Made by a program: the position numbers and the translations under genes | The notes under the pieces: model-generated | The model's database searches: none | Told to the model about the DNA's origin: nothing | The model's input: the letters and a program-made list of their open reading frames with translations, nothing else | Part shown: positions 26,546-35,334 of the stretch, piece after piece | How positions within the stretch are numbered: the first letter of the stretch is position 1 | Layout: every line of letters starts with the position of its first letter | From: Alicyclobacillus tolerans | GTDB lineage: Bacteria; Bacillota; Bacilli; Alicyclobacillales; Alicyclobacillaceae | Direction: 5' to 3' | NCBI RefSeq assembly: GCF_001447355.1 | Contig: NZ_JXBW01000008.1 | Location: 1 to 64,000 of the forward strand | DNA: 64,000 bases

Positions 26546-27737
26546 GATTGTTTGTCTCGGGTGTGGTGCGCCCTTGCAAAGCACGGACGAGGACAAGCCC
26601 GGTTTCGTTCCTGAAAGCGCCGTTGGCAAACCGGATGTCTTGTGCAGGCGATGTTTTCGCATACGCCACTATGGAGAATTTCTGCCCGTGACTGTCGATG
26701 AATCGACGTATCAGGCGCAAGTCGCGCAGATCTTCGAGCGACCAGGCCTCGTCCTCTATGTGGTTGACGTGTTCGATCTCGCTGGCAGTCTCGTACCGAA
26801 TCTGGCTCGCTTTGTTCTCAACAGCGAAGTTGTGGTTGTCGTCAACAAAGTCGACCTGCTGCCGGAACGTGTACAGTACACGCGCCTGGCCGATTGGATT
26901 CGCGGGCAGGTGGAACGCACGCGCGTGCCGGTGAGTGATGTTTTGTTTGTCAGCGCCGAAAAGCAGCTTGGGATCGAACAAGTGCTTGGTCTTGTCGAGT
27001 GGGAAACGGAACGACCCGTTTACGTGGTTGGGATGGCAAATACGGGTAAGTCGACACTGCTTAATGCCATTGCTGGCAGGCTCAGCGACAAAAAGGCTCC
27101 GTATACGGTGTCCCGTCGACCGGGGACGACATTGGCTCTGTCCCGGCTCGAAATCGCTGGTCGTCACGGGAGGATTGAGCTATACGACACGCCGGGTCTG
27201 GTTCACGAAGCGCGCGTCATTGAACGCCTGTGTGTCGATTGCCTGCGGATCGTCGTCCCGCAAAGTCGCTTGCGTCCCCGCGTGTATCAGCTCAATCCAG
27301 AGCAGACGCTGTTTTTGGGCGGGATTGTTCGGTTGGATTTTGAACGGGGAGACAGACAACCGATTGTCCTGTATGTCGCAAACGACTTACCGGTTCACCG
27401 CACGAAGCTGTCTCGCGCGGATGAGATTTGGGAGCGGCATCAGGACGATATCCTACAAGTTCCATGTGCCGTATGTCGCCCAGACTTTGCGAATCGCCGT
27501 AGCATTCGCCTACAGCGCGTCCGCCGTGGCGAACCGTCTGCGCGTGGAAGCCTCGCCATCTCGGGGCGTGGCAGCGATATTGTGATCCCGGGACTCGGCT
27601 GGATTGCACTGTCTGGACGGCCGTTTGACGGCGTGTTGAGCGTGCCGTCATGGCTTCGGCCGAGTTTGCGTCCGCGTTTGGTAGGCGACCTGTCGCGGCG
27701 CATGGAGGCAGACGCGCAAAGGGGAGAGGAACGATGA
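26535..27737 (+). CDS. yqeH: ribosome biogenesis GTPase YqeH
   Basis: A circularly permuted GTPase needed for 30S subunit assembly. The N-terminal zinc finger reads CLGCGAPL ... CRRCFRIRHYGEF. GTPase motifs come in permuted order: G4 NKVDLLPE (about residue 105), G5 VSAEK, G1 GMANTGKST (about residue 170), G3 YDTPGL. The 400 residues end in a basic C-terminal domain. ATG 26535 follows GGGAGGT and overlaps yqeG by 11 bp; the stop overlaps the aroE start by 4 bp. Confidence 0.96.
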   Translation: MVAEIVCLGCGAPLQSTDEDKPGFVPESAVGKPDVLCRRCFRIRHYGEFLPVTVDESTYQAQVAQIFERPGLVLYVVDVFDLAGSLVPNLARFVLNSEVVVVVNKVDLLPERVQYTRLADWIRGQVERTRVPVSDVLFVSAEKQLGIEQVLGLVEWETERPVYVVGMANTGKSTLLNAIAGRLSDKKAPYTVSRRPGTTLALSRLEIAGRHGRIELYDTPGLVHEARVIERLCVDCLRIVVPQSRLRPRVYQLNPEQTLFLGGIVRLDFERGDRQPIVLYVANDLPVHRTKLSRADEIWERHQDDILQVPCAVCRPDFANRRSIRLQRVRRGEPSARGSLAISGRGSDIVIPGLGWIALSGRPFDGVLSVPSWLRPSLRPRLVGDLSRRMEADAQRGEER

Positions 27738-28579
27738 AGCTGTTCGGGGTCCTTGGCAACCCGGTTGCCCATTCCTTGTCGCCCGCGATGATGAACGCAG
27801 CCTTTACAGCCGAGGGTATTTCGGCGGTCTATGTGCCATTCCGCGTCGAGCCGGAAGACTTAAGTGATGCGCTGCGCGGCCTGAAAGCTCTTGGTGCCGT
27901 CGGCGTGAACGTGACCATTCCGCATAAACTCGGGGCTTTTGCTTGGGTGTCAGAGCGCACAGAAGAAGCGGAACTGGTTCAAGCTGTGAATGTCGTCCGA
28001 TTCACATCCACAGGCGCCGTCGGGCATAACACGGACGTCAGTGGTTGGTGGCGGTCCGTCGAACACGCGATGCCGCAAGAGCCGTTGCGCGTCGTTGTCC
28101 TCGGCGCTGGCGGCAGTGTCCAGGCCATTCTTGCGGCACTCTCCATCCATCGCCCTGGGATAGACGTTGGGATCGCCGCGCGGCGCGCGGAGGCAGTTTT
28201 GCTGTTGGACAAGCAATTTGGCGATCGGCTGCATCTGCGTCATGTTGCGTGGGCGGATCGACATCAGGCGGTTGCTGATGCCAATGCGGTAATTCAATGT
28301 ACGCCACTAGGCATGTGGCCGAATGCCGATATGTCCCCAATCGACGATCCTACGGTATTTAGCCCTGGTCAACTTGTGCAAGACATTGTGTATCGGCCAC
28401 TTGAGACGACGTTTTTGAGGATGGCGAAGGAAGCGGGAGCGACGGTGGTCGACGGCGCTTCGATGTTGATTTGGCAAGGCGTCGATGCGTATGAGTGGTG
28501 GCTTTCGCAAAAGGCGCCGGCGCAGGTGATGGCGGATGCGGTGTATAGCGCGCTCAACAAGGAGCGAGGGGCACAATGA
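27734..28579 (+). CDS. aroE: shikimate dehydrogenase
   Basis: NADPH-dependent reduction of 3-dehydroshikimate, the fourth step of the shikimate pathway. The 281 residues show the substrate site GNPVAHSLSPAMMNAAF, the NVTIPHK motif with the catalytic lysine, the nucleotide-binding VLGAGGSVQAIL and the C-terminal DGASMLIWQGVDAYEWW. It is ATGA-coupled on both sides (yqeH and nadD), as in the Bacillus block, although yqeI is missing here. Confidence 0.96.
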   Translation: MKLFGVLGNPVAHSLSPAMMNAAFTAEGISAVYVPFRVEPEDLSDALRGLKALGAVGVNVTIPHKLGAFAWVSERTEEAELVQAVNVVRFTSTGAVGHNTDVSGWWRSVEHAMPQEPLRVVVLGAGGSVQAILAALSIHRPGIDVGIAARRAEAVLLLDKQFGDRLHLRHVAWADRHQAVADANAVIQCTPLGMWPNADMSPIDDPTVFSPGQLVQDIVYRPLETTFLRMAKEAGATVVDGASMLIWQGVDAYEWWLSQKAPAQVMADAVYSALNKERGAQ

Positions 28580-29274
28580 ACCGCGAAAATGGGGTGTGGT
28601 ATACTGAAAGCGACTTACATCGTTCGCAATCGGAGCCACTGCCCGCGACGTCAGCCAAAAAGGTGTTGCTGTTTGGTGGCACTTTTGATCCGCCGCATGT
28701 AGGTCATTTGACGATGGCGCAGCTTGCTTATGAGCAAACGGGGGTTGATGAGGTCTGGTTTCTGCCCGCCCCCAGTCCACCGCACAAAGCGGACATTGCG
28801 GATGACACGTTTACTTGGCGGGTCGCCATGGTTTCGGCCTTGCTGCATGATCGACCGCATTTGCGAACGATGCCGCTCGAGGCGAGGCTGCCGCGCCCGT
28901 CGTACACGATTGATACCGTCAAGGCATGTAAGCAATGGTACCCAGGCGTCGACTTTATGTTTTTGCTGGGCGCCGACAGTCTAGCACACCTGCCGACATG
29001 GAGTGGTGCAACCGCGCTATGTAGCCTGGTTCCGTTTGTTGTGGCGGCGCGTGAAGGGTATCCAATTGCGCAGACCATGGCAAAGGTGCGCGAGGAGTTG
29101 CCAAATTTGCAGGTCGGCGTGATCGAAATGCCGTTACTGGACGTCTCGTCAACGTGGTTGCGCCAGCGTTTGGATCGCGGGCAAGATACGTGTGAGCTTG
29201 TTCCAGAGCGCGTGCTTGACGTCTGGTGGCAAGGACCGAATGGAGTGGCGAAGGATGTCGGAGATCAAGCTTGA
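28576..29274 (+). CDS. nadD: nicotinate-nucleotide adenylyltransferase
   Basis: Makes nicotinate adenine dinucleotide in NAD synthesis. The nucleotidyltransferase signature FGGTFDPPHVGH begins at about residue 32, and the C-terminal LDVSSTWLRQRL motif is present. The 232 residues include about 28 extra N-terminal residues before KKVLLFGG compared with usual NadD proteins. The ATG is nevertheless coupled to the aroE stop, so the extension may be real. It overlaps yqeK, with which it is commonly paired. Confidence 0.95.
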   Translation: MNRENGVWYTESDLHRSQSEPLPATSAKKVLLFGGTFDPPHVGHLTMAQLAYEQTGVDEVWFLPAPSPPHKADIADDTFTWRVAMVSALLHDRPHLRTMPLEARLPRPSYTIDTVKACKQWYPGVDFMFLLGADSLAHLPTWSGATALCSLVPFVVAAREGYPIAQTMAKVREELPNLQVGVIEMPLLDVSSTWLRQRLDRGQDTCELVPERVLDVWWQGPNGVAKDVGDQA

Positions 29275-29830
29275 TCGTTTGCTTCAGGATTTGCGAAGAC
29301 AACTGTCTGACGTTCGTTTTCGCCACGTCGAAGGCGTTGTGCAAACGGCACGGGATTTGGCCAATCGCTTCGGGGTTTGCGCAAGCAAAGCGGAAGTAGC
29401 TGCCTGGTTGCACGATTTTGCGCGCGAATGGTCGAGGGATCGGTTGTTGCGGTATGTGAAAGAACATGCAATTTCGCTCCCGGACGAGTGGCTTACGGTA
29501 CCTTTGTTGTTACACGGACCGGTCGCTGCGCATATTGGAAAACAAATGTATCAAATTGAAGATGAAGAGATACTCGATGCAGTGCGCTATCACACCACGG
29601 GCAGGCCCAACATGACGGATCTGGATCTGGTGCTGTTTGTTGCGGATGCCATCGAACCGAATCGCTCGTATCCAGGCGTCGAGGCCGTGCGGGCGGCACT
29701 GACAGACGGGCTGGCAAACGCAGCGCGGGCCAGTCTCGACAACACGATTACCTACTTGATTGCCACCGGCCGCCCGCTTGGATTACTCGCAGTGGCGGCA
29801 CGCAACTCGCTTCTTGAGCGAGGAGTGTAA
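29255..29830 (+). CDS. yqeK: YqeK, HD-domain diadenosine tetraphosphatase
   Basis: A 191-residue HD hydrolase. The HD signature is seen as RHVEGVVQTARDLA, then AWLHDFAREWS (HD), LLHGPVAAHIGK, AVRYHTTGRPNM and FVADAIEPNR. The YqeK family symmetrically hydrolyses Ap4A to two ADP, using a di-iron centre. ATG 29255 follows GGAGTGGCGA; ATG 29240 is an in-frame alternative. The frame overlaps nadD by 20 bp, and the pairing with nadD is characteristic. Confidence 0.93.
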   Translation: MSEIKLDRLLQDLRRQLSDVRFRHVEGVVQTARDLANRFGVCASKAEVAAWLHDFAREWSRDRLLRYVKEHAISLPDEWLTVPLLLHGPVAAHIGKQMYQIEDEEILDAVRYHTTGRPNMTDLDLVLFVADAIEPNRSYPGVEAVRAALTDGLANAARASLDNTITYLIATGRPLGLLAVAARNSLLERGV

Positions 29831-29861
29831 CACGATGGCCAATGCTTGAGGAGGCATGTGC

Positions 29862-30221
29862 ATGCAGCAGACAATCGAGCAAGTCGCCCGTCGCGCGGCG
29901 ACGGCGGCACAGGACAAAAAGGCGACCGACGTTCTCGTGATGAACGTGCAAACCTTGACACCGATGGCCGACTACTTCGTCATTTGCTCGGCGTCGTCGC
30001 GGCCTCAGGTAGAAGCCGTAACACGCGCCATCCGCGATGATTTAGGCGAACTTGGCGTCACATGTAAAGGGGTCGAGGGTCTCGAGGAAGCGCGCTGGGT
30101 CCTGCTCGATTTTGGCGATGTGGTCGTGCATGTATTCAGGCCGGAAGAGCGCGAATTTTATCACATTGAACGGCTTTGGGGCGACGCGGAAGTGCTGCCG
30201 CTCGAAACGTCGAATGGTTGA
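29862..30221 (+). CDS. rsfS: ribosomal silencing factor RsfS
   Basis: Binds L14 on the 50S subunit and blocks subunit joining during starvation. The 119 residues show the family core KATDVLVMNV, MADYFVICSASS, the KGVEGLEEARWVLLDFGDVVVHVF strand pair and REFYHIERLWGDAE. Of two in-frame ATGs, 29862 is 7 nt from GAGGAGG and the other (29856) only 1 nt, so the former is chosen. It follows yqeK as in Bacillus (yqeL). Confidence 0.95.
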   Translation: MQQTIEQVARRAATAAQDKKATDVLVMNVQTLTPMADYFVICSASSRPQVEAVTRAIRDDLGELGVTCKGVEGLEEARWVLLDFGDVVVHVFRPEEREFYHIERLWGDAEVLPLETSNG

Positions 30222-30226
30222 TCGCT

Positions 30227-30961
30227 GTGTTGTATGATGCGTTTGCAGACGTCTATGATGCGCTCATGGCCGATGCGCCTTACGCAGAGTGGCGGGCGTT
30301 TTTAGAAGAACGCTATCGCCTTGACAGCCTGGATATCGCGGATATCGGTTGCGGAACCGGTGTTTTGACGGTTGAATTGGGACGCCAAGCCCGCTTGTGC
30401 ATTGGCGTTGATCAATCCGAAGCGATGTTGAGCATCGCACAGGAGCGGGCGATGGCCGCAGGAGCGCGCATTGTCTGGTTGACGCAGGACATGCGTGAGT
30501 TGCGGCTTCCTCGCCCGGTCGATCTCGCTATCGCCACGTGTGATGTATTGAACTATTTAACGTGTGAAGATGACTTGCGCCAAGCGTTTCGTGCGATTGC
30601 AAATACACTGCGCAACGGCGGCGTATTTGCGTTCGATGTCATCGGCCCTGCTCGGTTGGACATGTTGCAACATGGGTATTGGCACCAGGTTGATGACGAC
30701 GTCGCTTTGCTCCACGAGACCGACGTGCAAGGGGATTGGATACGACACGAAGTTGTGGCGTTTGCCCGCGTGCATGAGGTCGCTGGTGAGCCGTTGTATC
30801 GCCGTATTGAAGAACGGCATCGCCAACGTTATTATCCACTCCCACAGGTGCAAGAGGCTTTGGCAGCGGCTGGATTACAGTTGATTGAAGCCACAGGGGA
30901 TTTCGGCAGACAATCGGTAGAGACTGCTGATAGACTCGTGTGTCGGGCGGTGCGTCCATAG
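30227..30961 (+). CDS. yqeM: class I SAM-dependent methyltransferase (YqeM)
   Basis: A 244-residue methyltransferase. It starts MLYDAFADVYDALMADAPY, close to the usual YqeM N-terminus. The SAM motif I is ADIGCGTGVLTVELG (about residues 39-53), and the acidic motif II VDQSEAML and post-motif CDVLNYL follow. The substrate is unknown. Synteny after rsfS (yqeL-yqeM) supports the name. GTG 30227 lies 6 nt after the rsfS stop without a strong ribosome site, so translational coupling is likely. It is the last gene of the block. Confidence 0.9.
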   Translation: MLYDAFADVYDALMADAPYAEWRAFLEERYRLDSLDIADIGCGTGVLTVELGRQARLCIGVDQSEAMLSIAQERAMAAGARIVWLTQDMRELRLPRPVDLAIATCDVLNYLTCEDDLRQAFRAIANTLRNGGVFAFDVIGPARLDMLQHGYWHQVDDDVALLHETDVQGDWIRHEVVAFARVHEVAGEPLYRRIEERHRQRYYPLPQVQEALAAAGLQLIEATGDFGRQSVETADRLVCRAVRP

Positions 30962-30976
30962 GCGCGCCGTCTTTTT
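30948..30976 (+). terminator. terminator after yqeM
   Basis: CGGTGCG (30948-30954) pairs with CGCGCCG (30963-30969), followed by TCTTTTT. It begins inside the yqeM stop region and overlaps the last codon of the convergent mntR. Confidence 0.7.
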
Positions 30977-31397
30977 AGGACTTTTCGCCGCCCGCCTGAA
31001 ACGCGAGAAATGCGGCAAGCGCATCTGGGTTTTCCTGAAAAAACACCACGAGTGCTTGCAGGGATTCAAGCGTCTTGGGACTAACGTGATGTTCAATGCC
31101 TTCAACGTCTTTCTGCAATGTTTCTTCTGCGACGCCGAGCATACGCAAAAATTCCGCCAACATAGCATGCCGCTCCTTCATGAGCCGGCCCATCTTGTGC
31201 CCACGAGCGGTAAGCACAATCCCCCTGTATTTTTCATAGCTGACATACTTATTCTCATCTAATTTTTGGAGCATTTTTGTGACGGAGCTGGGCTGTACAG
31301 CAAGGGAGTTCGCAATGTCGGACACGCGTGCGTACCCTTTTTCGAGGATCAGTTCATAGATTTTTTCCAAGTAATCTTCCATACTGGGTGTAAGCAA
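30975..31397 (-). CDS. mntR: DtxR/MntR-family metal-dependent regulator
   Basis: A 140-residue regulator of the MntR type: an N-terminal winged helix (TPSMEDYLEKIYEL, RVSDIANSLAVQPSSVTKMLQKL) and a dimerisation domain with metal ligands (Asp of SMEDY; EHHVS region). The short form lacks the SH3-like domain of DtxR, as expected for manganese sensors. TTG 31397 is chosen because GGAGG lies 8 nt upstream; a longer frame to 31421 is less likely. No Mn transporter gene is adjacent, so its targets lie elsewhere. Confidence 0.9.
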   Translation of the reverse strand: MLTPSMEDYLEKIYELILEKGYARVSDIANSLAVQPSSVTKMLQKLDENKYVSYEKYRGIVLTARGHKMGRLMKERHAMLAEFLRMLGVAEETLQKDVEGIEHHVSPKTLESLQALVVFFQENPDALAAFLAFQAGGEKS

Positions 31398-31426
31398 ACA
31401 GGATACCTCCAATGCGGTCACCCATG

Positions 31427-31456
31427 ATTCTACACGACATATCGAAACTCCGGCAA
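31427..31456 (-). promoter_or_regulatory. probable sigma-A promoter of mntR
   Basis: On the minus strand TTGCCG (31451-31456) and TAGAAT (31427-31432) are 18 bp apart, about 30 bp before the start codon. Confidence 0.5.
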
Positions 31457-31603
31457 ATGGTTTCCTACGATAGCATATTCGCCTTCAGTCGACCCGTTCT
31501 TCAAAGTTTAAACGAATCTAGTGTTCAGGCAACAGGCGATACCAGCCTCCGCCGCGAATGATGAAGCAACAGTTCGAAAGACGATTCGCACGGAGGGATG
31601 GGT

Positions 31604-32371
31604 ATGCAAGATCGCCATCTCTGGCTCGTGGAGCCGGAGCCGGAACACGACCGTGAAGCGCCTGGCGAAGGCAGGATGTTGCAAGTTGGTTTGCGCCCGC
31701 TTAACAGGTGGTGGCGCGTTGTTGGCGTGCTGATGGTCGCGCTGTGCGCTGCGGGTCTAGGTATCTTCTTTGGTCACAGCGCGAATCCGAAGGGATCGGT
31801 GAACCTCGGTACGAAAGCGCTTGGGACGTCTTTACAAGCCCGTGTCAGCACAAATAACGCGACAACTGCCAATGACGGAGAGGCGCTCGGTACGATTGAG
31901 GTCGATGTGCATGGTGACGTACGTCGTCCTGGCGTTGTTCAGGTGCTGTCGACCGCGCGTGTCGGAGACGCCATCCGGGCGGCAGGTGGCTTTCTTCACG
32001 CTGCGGACGCAGCCACTGTCAACCAAGCGGCTTTGCTCTGGGATGGCGAAGAAATCGATGTCTTGGCAAGTGCACCCGCTGGCGGAATCGGCGACGGCAC
32101 GGCCCCCTCCCAGATACCGGGGGCTGCTCGAGGATTCGCCTCGCCAACGTCGATGCGTATCGATGTTAATACGGCCGATGCAGCGACTCTAGAAACACTG
32201 CCCGGCGTCGGCCCGAAGCGGGCCGCAGAAATCATTGCTTACCGGACGGCGCATGGCCCATTTGCCAATTTGCAGAGCCTTGGGCAAGTGCGCGGGATCG
32301 GTCCAAAAACCTTGGCCAAGTGGCAGAGCTTGCTCAGCTTTGGCGTTGGATCGCCAGCCGGCGGGGCGTGA
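31604..32371 (+). CDS. comEA: competence protein ComEA
   Basis: Membrane-anchored DNA receptor for transformation. The 255 residues show a cytoplasmic N-terminus, one membrane anchor (about residues 36-57), a Thr/Ala-rich linker, an SLBB domain (VDVHGDVRRPGVVQV ... AAGGFLHAAD) and a C-terminal double helix-hairpin-helix (NTADAATLETLPGVGPKRAAEI ... VRGIGPKTL in parts) that binds DNA. ATG 31604 is 6 nt from GGAGGG; ATG 31598 touches the ribosome site. comEC follows after 7 bp. Confidence 0.93.
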   Translation: MQDRHLWLVEPEPEHDREAPGEGRMLQVGLRPLNRWWRVVGVLMVALCAAGLGIFFGHSANPKGSVNLGTKALGTSLQARVSTNNATTANDGEALGTIEVDVHGDVRRPGVVQVLSTARVGDAIRAAGGFLHAADAATVNQAALLWDGEEIDVLASAPAGGIGDGTAPSQIPGAARGFASPTSMRIDVNTADAATLETLPGVGPKRAAEIIAYRTAHGPFANLQSLGQVRGIGPKTLAKWQSLLSFGVGSPAGGA

Positions 32372-32378
32372 GTAGCCC

Positions 32379-33968
32379 TTGAGACGCTCGGTCGTTGCAT
32401 GCAGTTGTGCATGGCTATGGATTGTGGCGGAATGGTTGTCATATCGTTGTGTGAACTGCGTGCAGGCCATATGGGTGGCATGCTGCTCCGCTGGTATCGG
32501 TGCGGTGTTGGGGCTGCTGTTCCGGTGGCGACACAAAAGCTACGGACTGAAGCTGGTGTTGGTCATTGTCGTGCTGGCCATCGGCGCATGCAGCTATGGA
32601 CTCATATATGCTCGCCTCTGCCCTGGCCGTCCAGCGGTCGAGCCGGGTGTCTACACAACGCTGACAGGCGTGATCGAAAGTGTGACGCAAAAGCAAAGAA
32701 ATACGGAGTTATGGTTAGAGGTAACGAGTGAAGGGGAACTGAGGCAGCCCTGTCGTTTTCGCGTACTGGCACTTGTTCCGGTTTCTACGGTTTGGCAAAC
32801 CGGCCAGTTGGTACGGGTAAACGGCATCTATGTATTGTCGGTTTCGAAAAACCAAAGTGTGCTCGATATGCTTGCACCACTTTGGTTGTTTCGCGGAAAA
32901 GCCTATCCCATGACAACGGGGCATGCTTGGTTCACGGATACGGGTGCCGCGGCATTGGCGGCCATGCAAAAGACGGTATCGACGAACCGGGTGGCGAGTG
33001 CAACGTTGGCCGAATCCATCGTGATCGGAAGGTCCGCACCCATTGCCAATACGACGCAATCGGCGTTTTTGGCGGCGGGTGTGGCGCACCTGCTCGCTGC
33101 GAGTGGCGCCAATGTCACCTTCGCATTGCGCCTCGCCCTTATGCCATGGCAGTTTGCGGCGCGAGCAGCCGGCCGCTGGCGGAAAACGGCGCGATGTGTA
33201 TATGCGCTTGCCGTGATTTGGGTCTTCGCCGCGCTGTGCGGGGGCACACTTTCCATCCTTCGTGCCGCCTTTGCCGCCTCGTATCGGATCCTGGCAACAA
33301 GCCTGGGCAGATCGGTCGGTGGTGGGGTTACCTTGACGGCATCCTGTCTGTTGTTCGCTATCGCCTTACCCGCCGACTTCACGCAGCCGAGTACGTTGTT
33401 GTCGATGTTTGCGACATTCGCCGTGTGTGAAGCGACAGATTTGGTTGAGGCGTCGCACGTACGAGCTCAAGCACCGAACCCATCGCCTTCGTGGCTCTCC
33501 TTTCCCAAAATAGTAAATACATTGTGGCGCACCATGTTCCATTCCGTTACCACGAGTCTTGTCGTGGATGCATATCTGTTACCCGTCGTTTGGTGGATGT
33601 TTGGCCAGTGGACACCGTACAGTGCCATTGCGACCGTGCTTTTAGAACCTATGGCTGCTTGGTTGCTGCCTCTGACCGTCATTTGGGCGGCTCTATCCCT
33701 ATGCGCGTCCCTATTGGCACAGAATATGATCTTGTTCGATCTCGCGCATGCATGTGGTATCCTCGACACAAATTTGGTGTCCATTGTTATGGCTATTGTA
33801 CAGACAATCGCCCATTGGCCATGGAGCCTCGTCCAAATGCCCCCGTTGCCTCTGCCTGCCGCTTTGCTCTGCGTGATCGCGATGGCATGCTGCAGACGCC
33901 TGCACTTACCGTACATAGCGAATCGCAGATTGCGTATACAGAGTCGTGTAAATCGACAAACGATATGA
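32379..33968 (+). CDS. comEC: ComEC/Rec2 DNA channel protein lacking the MBL domain
   Basis: Would form the membrane channel for single-stranded DNA uptake. An N-terminal hydrophobic/OB region (DUF4131-like, with the GVIESVTQKQRNT strand) is followed by the competence domain, whose family motif HLLAASGANVTFALR lies near residue 238 and LSILRAAFAASYR near residue 290, then six or more helices. At 529 residues it stops where Bacillus ComEC (about 770) continues into a metallo-beta-lactamase domain; no HxHxDH motif is present here or in the downstream sequence. TTG 32379 has a weak ribosome site and follows comEA closely. Confidence 0.85.
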   Translation: MRRSVVACSCAWLWIVAEWLSYRCVNCVQAIWVACCSAGIGAVLGLLFRWRHKSYGLKLVLVIVVLAIGACSYGLIYARLCPGRPAVEPGVYTTLTGVIESVTQKQRNTELWLEVTSEGELRQPCRFRVLALVPVSTVWQTGQLVRVNGIYVLSVSKNQSVLDMLAPLWLFRGKAYPMTTGHAWFTDTGAAALAAMQKTVSTNRVASATLAESIVIGRSAPIANTTQSAFLAAGVAHLLAASGANVTFALRLALMPWQFAARAAGRWRKTARCVYALAVIWVFAALCGGTLSILRAAFAASYRILATSLGRSVGGGVTLTASCLLFAIALPADFTQPSTLLSMFATFAVCEATDLVEASHVRAQAPNPSPSWLSFPKIVNTLWRTMFHSVTTSLVVDAYLLPVVWWMFGQWTPYSAIATVLLEPMAAWLLPLTVIWAALSLCASLLAQNMILFDLAHACGILDTNLVSIVMAIVQTIAHWPWSLVQMPPLPLPAALLCVIAMACCRRLHLPYIANRRLRIQSRVNRQTI

Positions 33969-34065
33969 TATGATTTTGCGTTGGAAGATGTTCGGTCTTG
34001 TCGCCGTGCCGGATCGGACAATCGGGCAACAGAATTCAAGGACACTGGAACTGGAGAGGACGAGC

Positions 34066-35247
34066 ATGAGCAAAATCGTAATTGTCGGCGCAGGCTATGC
34101 AGGAATGATGGCCGCCGCTCATCTGGATCGGGAAGGCATCCCGTTTACCATCGTCAACAACCACGACTATCACTACCTGACCATCCTCCTGCACGAGGCT
34201 GCTGGCGGTCGTGATGACGGTGAAAAGTATGCCATCCCCATCAAAGAAGTGCTGCGCAAAGACACCTCGGAATTGGTTGTTGCAGAAGTGACGGGTATCG
34301 ACAAGGCGAATCGAGTCGTGAAGACGTCAACGGGAGATATTTCGTACGACTACCTCATTTACAGTCTGGGGTGGGTGTCGGAGTACTTCGGCATTAAAGG
34401 CCTGAAAGAGTACAGCTTGAGTATCACCAACCTCGATTCGGCCATCGAGATTCGCAAGCATATCGATAATCAGTTCCAGCTCTATACGCAGGACGGCGAC
34501 GAACGTCATCTGCGCATCGCCCTTGGCGGCGCCGGTTTGACGGGCATCGAGCTCATGGGCGAATTGCTTGACTATCTACCGAAGCTCTGCAAGTCGCTGA
34601 ACATACCTTGGGAAAAGGTTGACCTGCAGTGCATCGAAGCGATGCCTACCATTTTGCCGATGGTGGCCGAACACCTGCGTCCATTCGTCGTCGAGACGTA
34701 TACCAAAAAAGGCGGTAAATTGCGCACGGGTACCAAGATCAATGAAGTGACAGAGGGCGTCATTCATCTCGATGGCGGCGAAACGGTTGAAGCAGGTACG
34801 ATTATTTGGACGGGTGGTGTCCGTGCGAATCCGTTGTTGTCCGAGTCTGGCTTCACGGTTGATCGCCGCGGTCGCGCGAAAGTCAACGAATTTATGCAGT
34901 CCGTCGATGACGAAGTCATTTTCATCGCTGGTGACAGTGCATGGGCCGAGGATGCAAATGGCCGTCCATATCCGCCAACAGCACAAAATGCTGAGCAGAT
35001 GGGTGCACTGGCTGCGAAAAACATTATGTTGCGCGAGCGCCGTCGACCCATGGAGCCGTTCCATCCGCGCGATTGGGGCACGCTCTGTTCGTTGGGAGCT
35101 GAAGTGGGCGTCGGCAGTTTCATGGGCGTACCCATCAAGGGCGTCATGGGTGCACTTGCGAAGGAAGGCAGCAAAGCGAAGTACCTTTGGGAACTTGGCG
35201 GCATGCGCCTCGCGGGTAATCGCAGCAAGTATGTGATGAAACTCTAA
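34066..35247 (+). CDS. type II NADH:quinone oxidoreductase (NDH-2)
   Basis: A 393-residue FAD enzyme that passes electrons from NADH to quinone at the membrane surface without proton pumping. The FAD-binding VIVGAGYAGMMAAAHL is at the N-terminus, the NADH-binding LGGAGLTGIELMGEL lies near residue 150, and the FAD C-terminal motif IFIAGDSAWAED is followed by PPTAQNAEQMG, typical of NDH-2. The true start is the ATG after GAGAGGACGAG; the open frame further upstream overlaps nothing useful. It is inserted between comEC and holA, which adjoin in Bacillus. Confidence 0.92.
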   Translation: MSKIVIVGAGYAGMMAAAHLDREGIPFTIVNNHDYHYLTILLHEAAGGRDDGEKYAIPIKEVLRKDTSELVVAEVTGIDKANRVVKTSTGDISYDYLIYSLGWVSEYFGIKGLKEYSLSITNLDSAIEIRKHIDNQFQLYTQDGDERHLRIALGGAGLTGIELMGELLDYLPKLCKSLNIPWEKVDLQCIEAMPTILPMVAEHLRPFVVETYTKKGGKLRTGTKINEVTEGVIHLDGGETVEAGTIIWTGGVRANPLLSESGFTVDRRGRAKVNEFMQSVDDEVIFIAGDSAWAEDANGRPYPPTAQNAEQMGALAAKNIMLRERRRPMEPFHPRDWGTLCSLGAEVGVGSFMGVPIKGVMGALAKEGSKAKYLWELGGMRLAGNRSKYVMKL

Positions 35248-35334
35248 TCGCTGTAACTCAGCTTTTCATTTGTAGGTTCGATTTCAATATGCGCCTTCCT
35301 GGGTCAGGTTGTATACTGGTGCCGGGGAGGCGTT

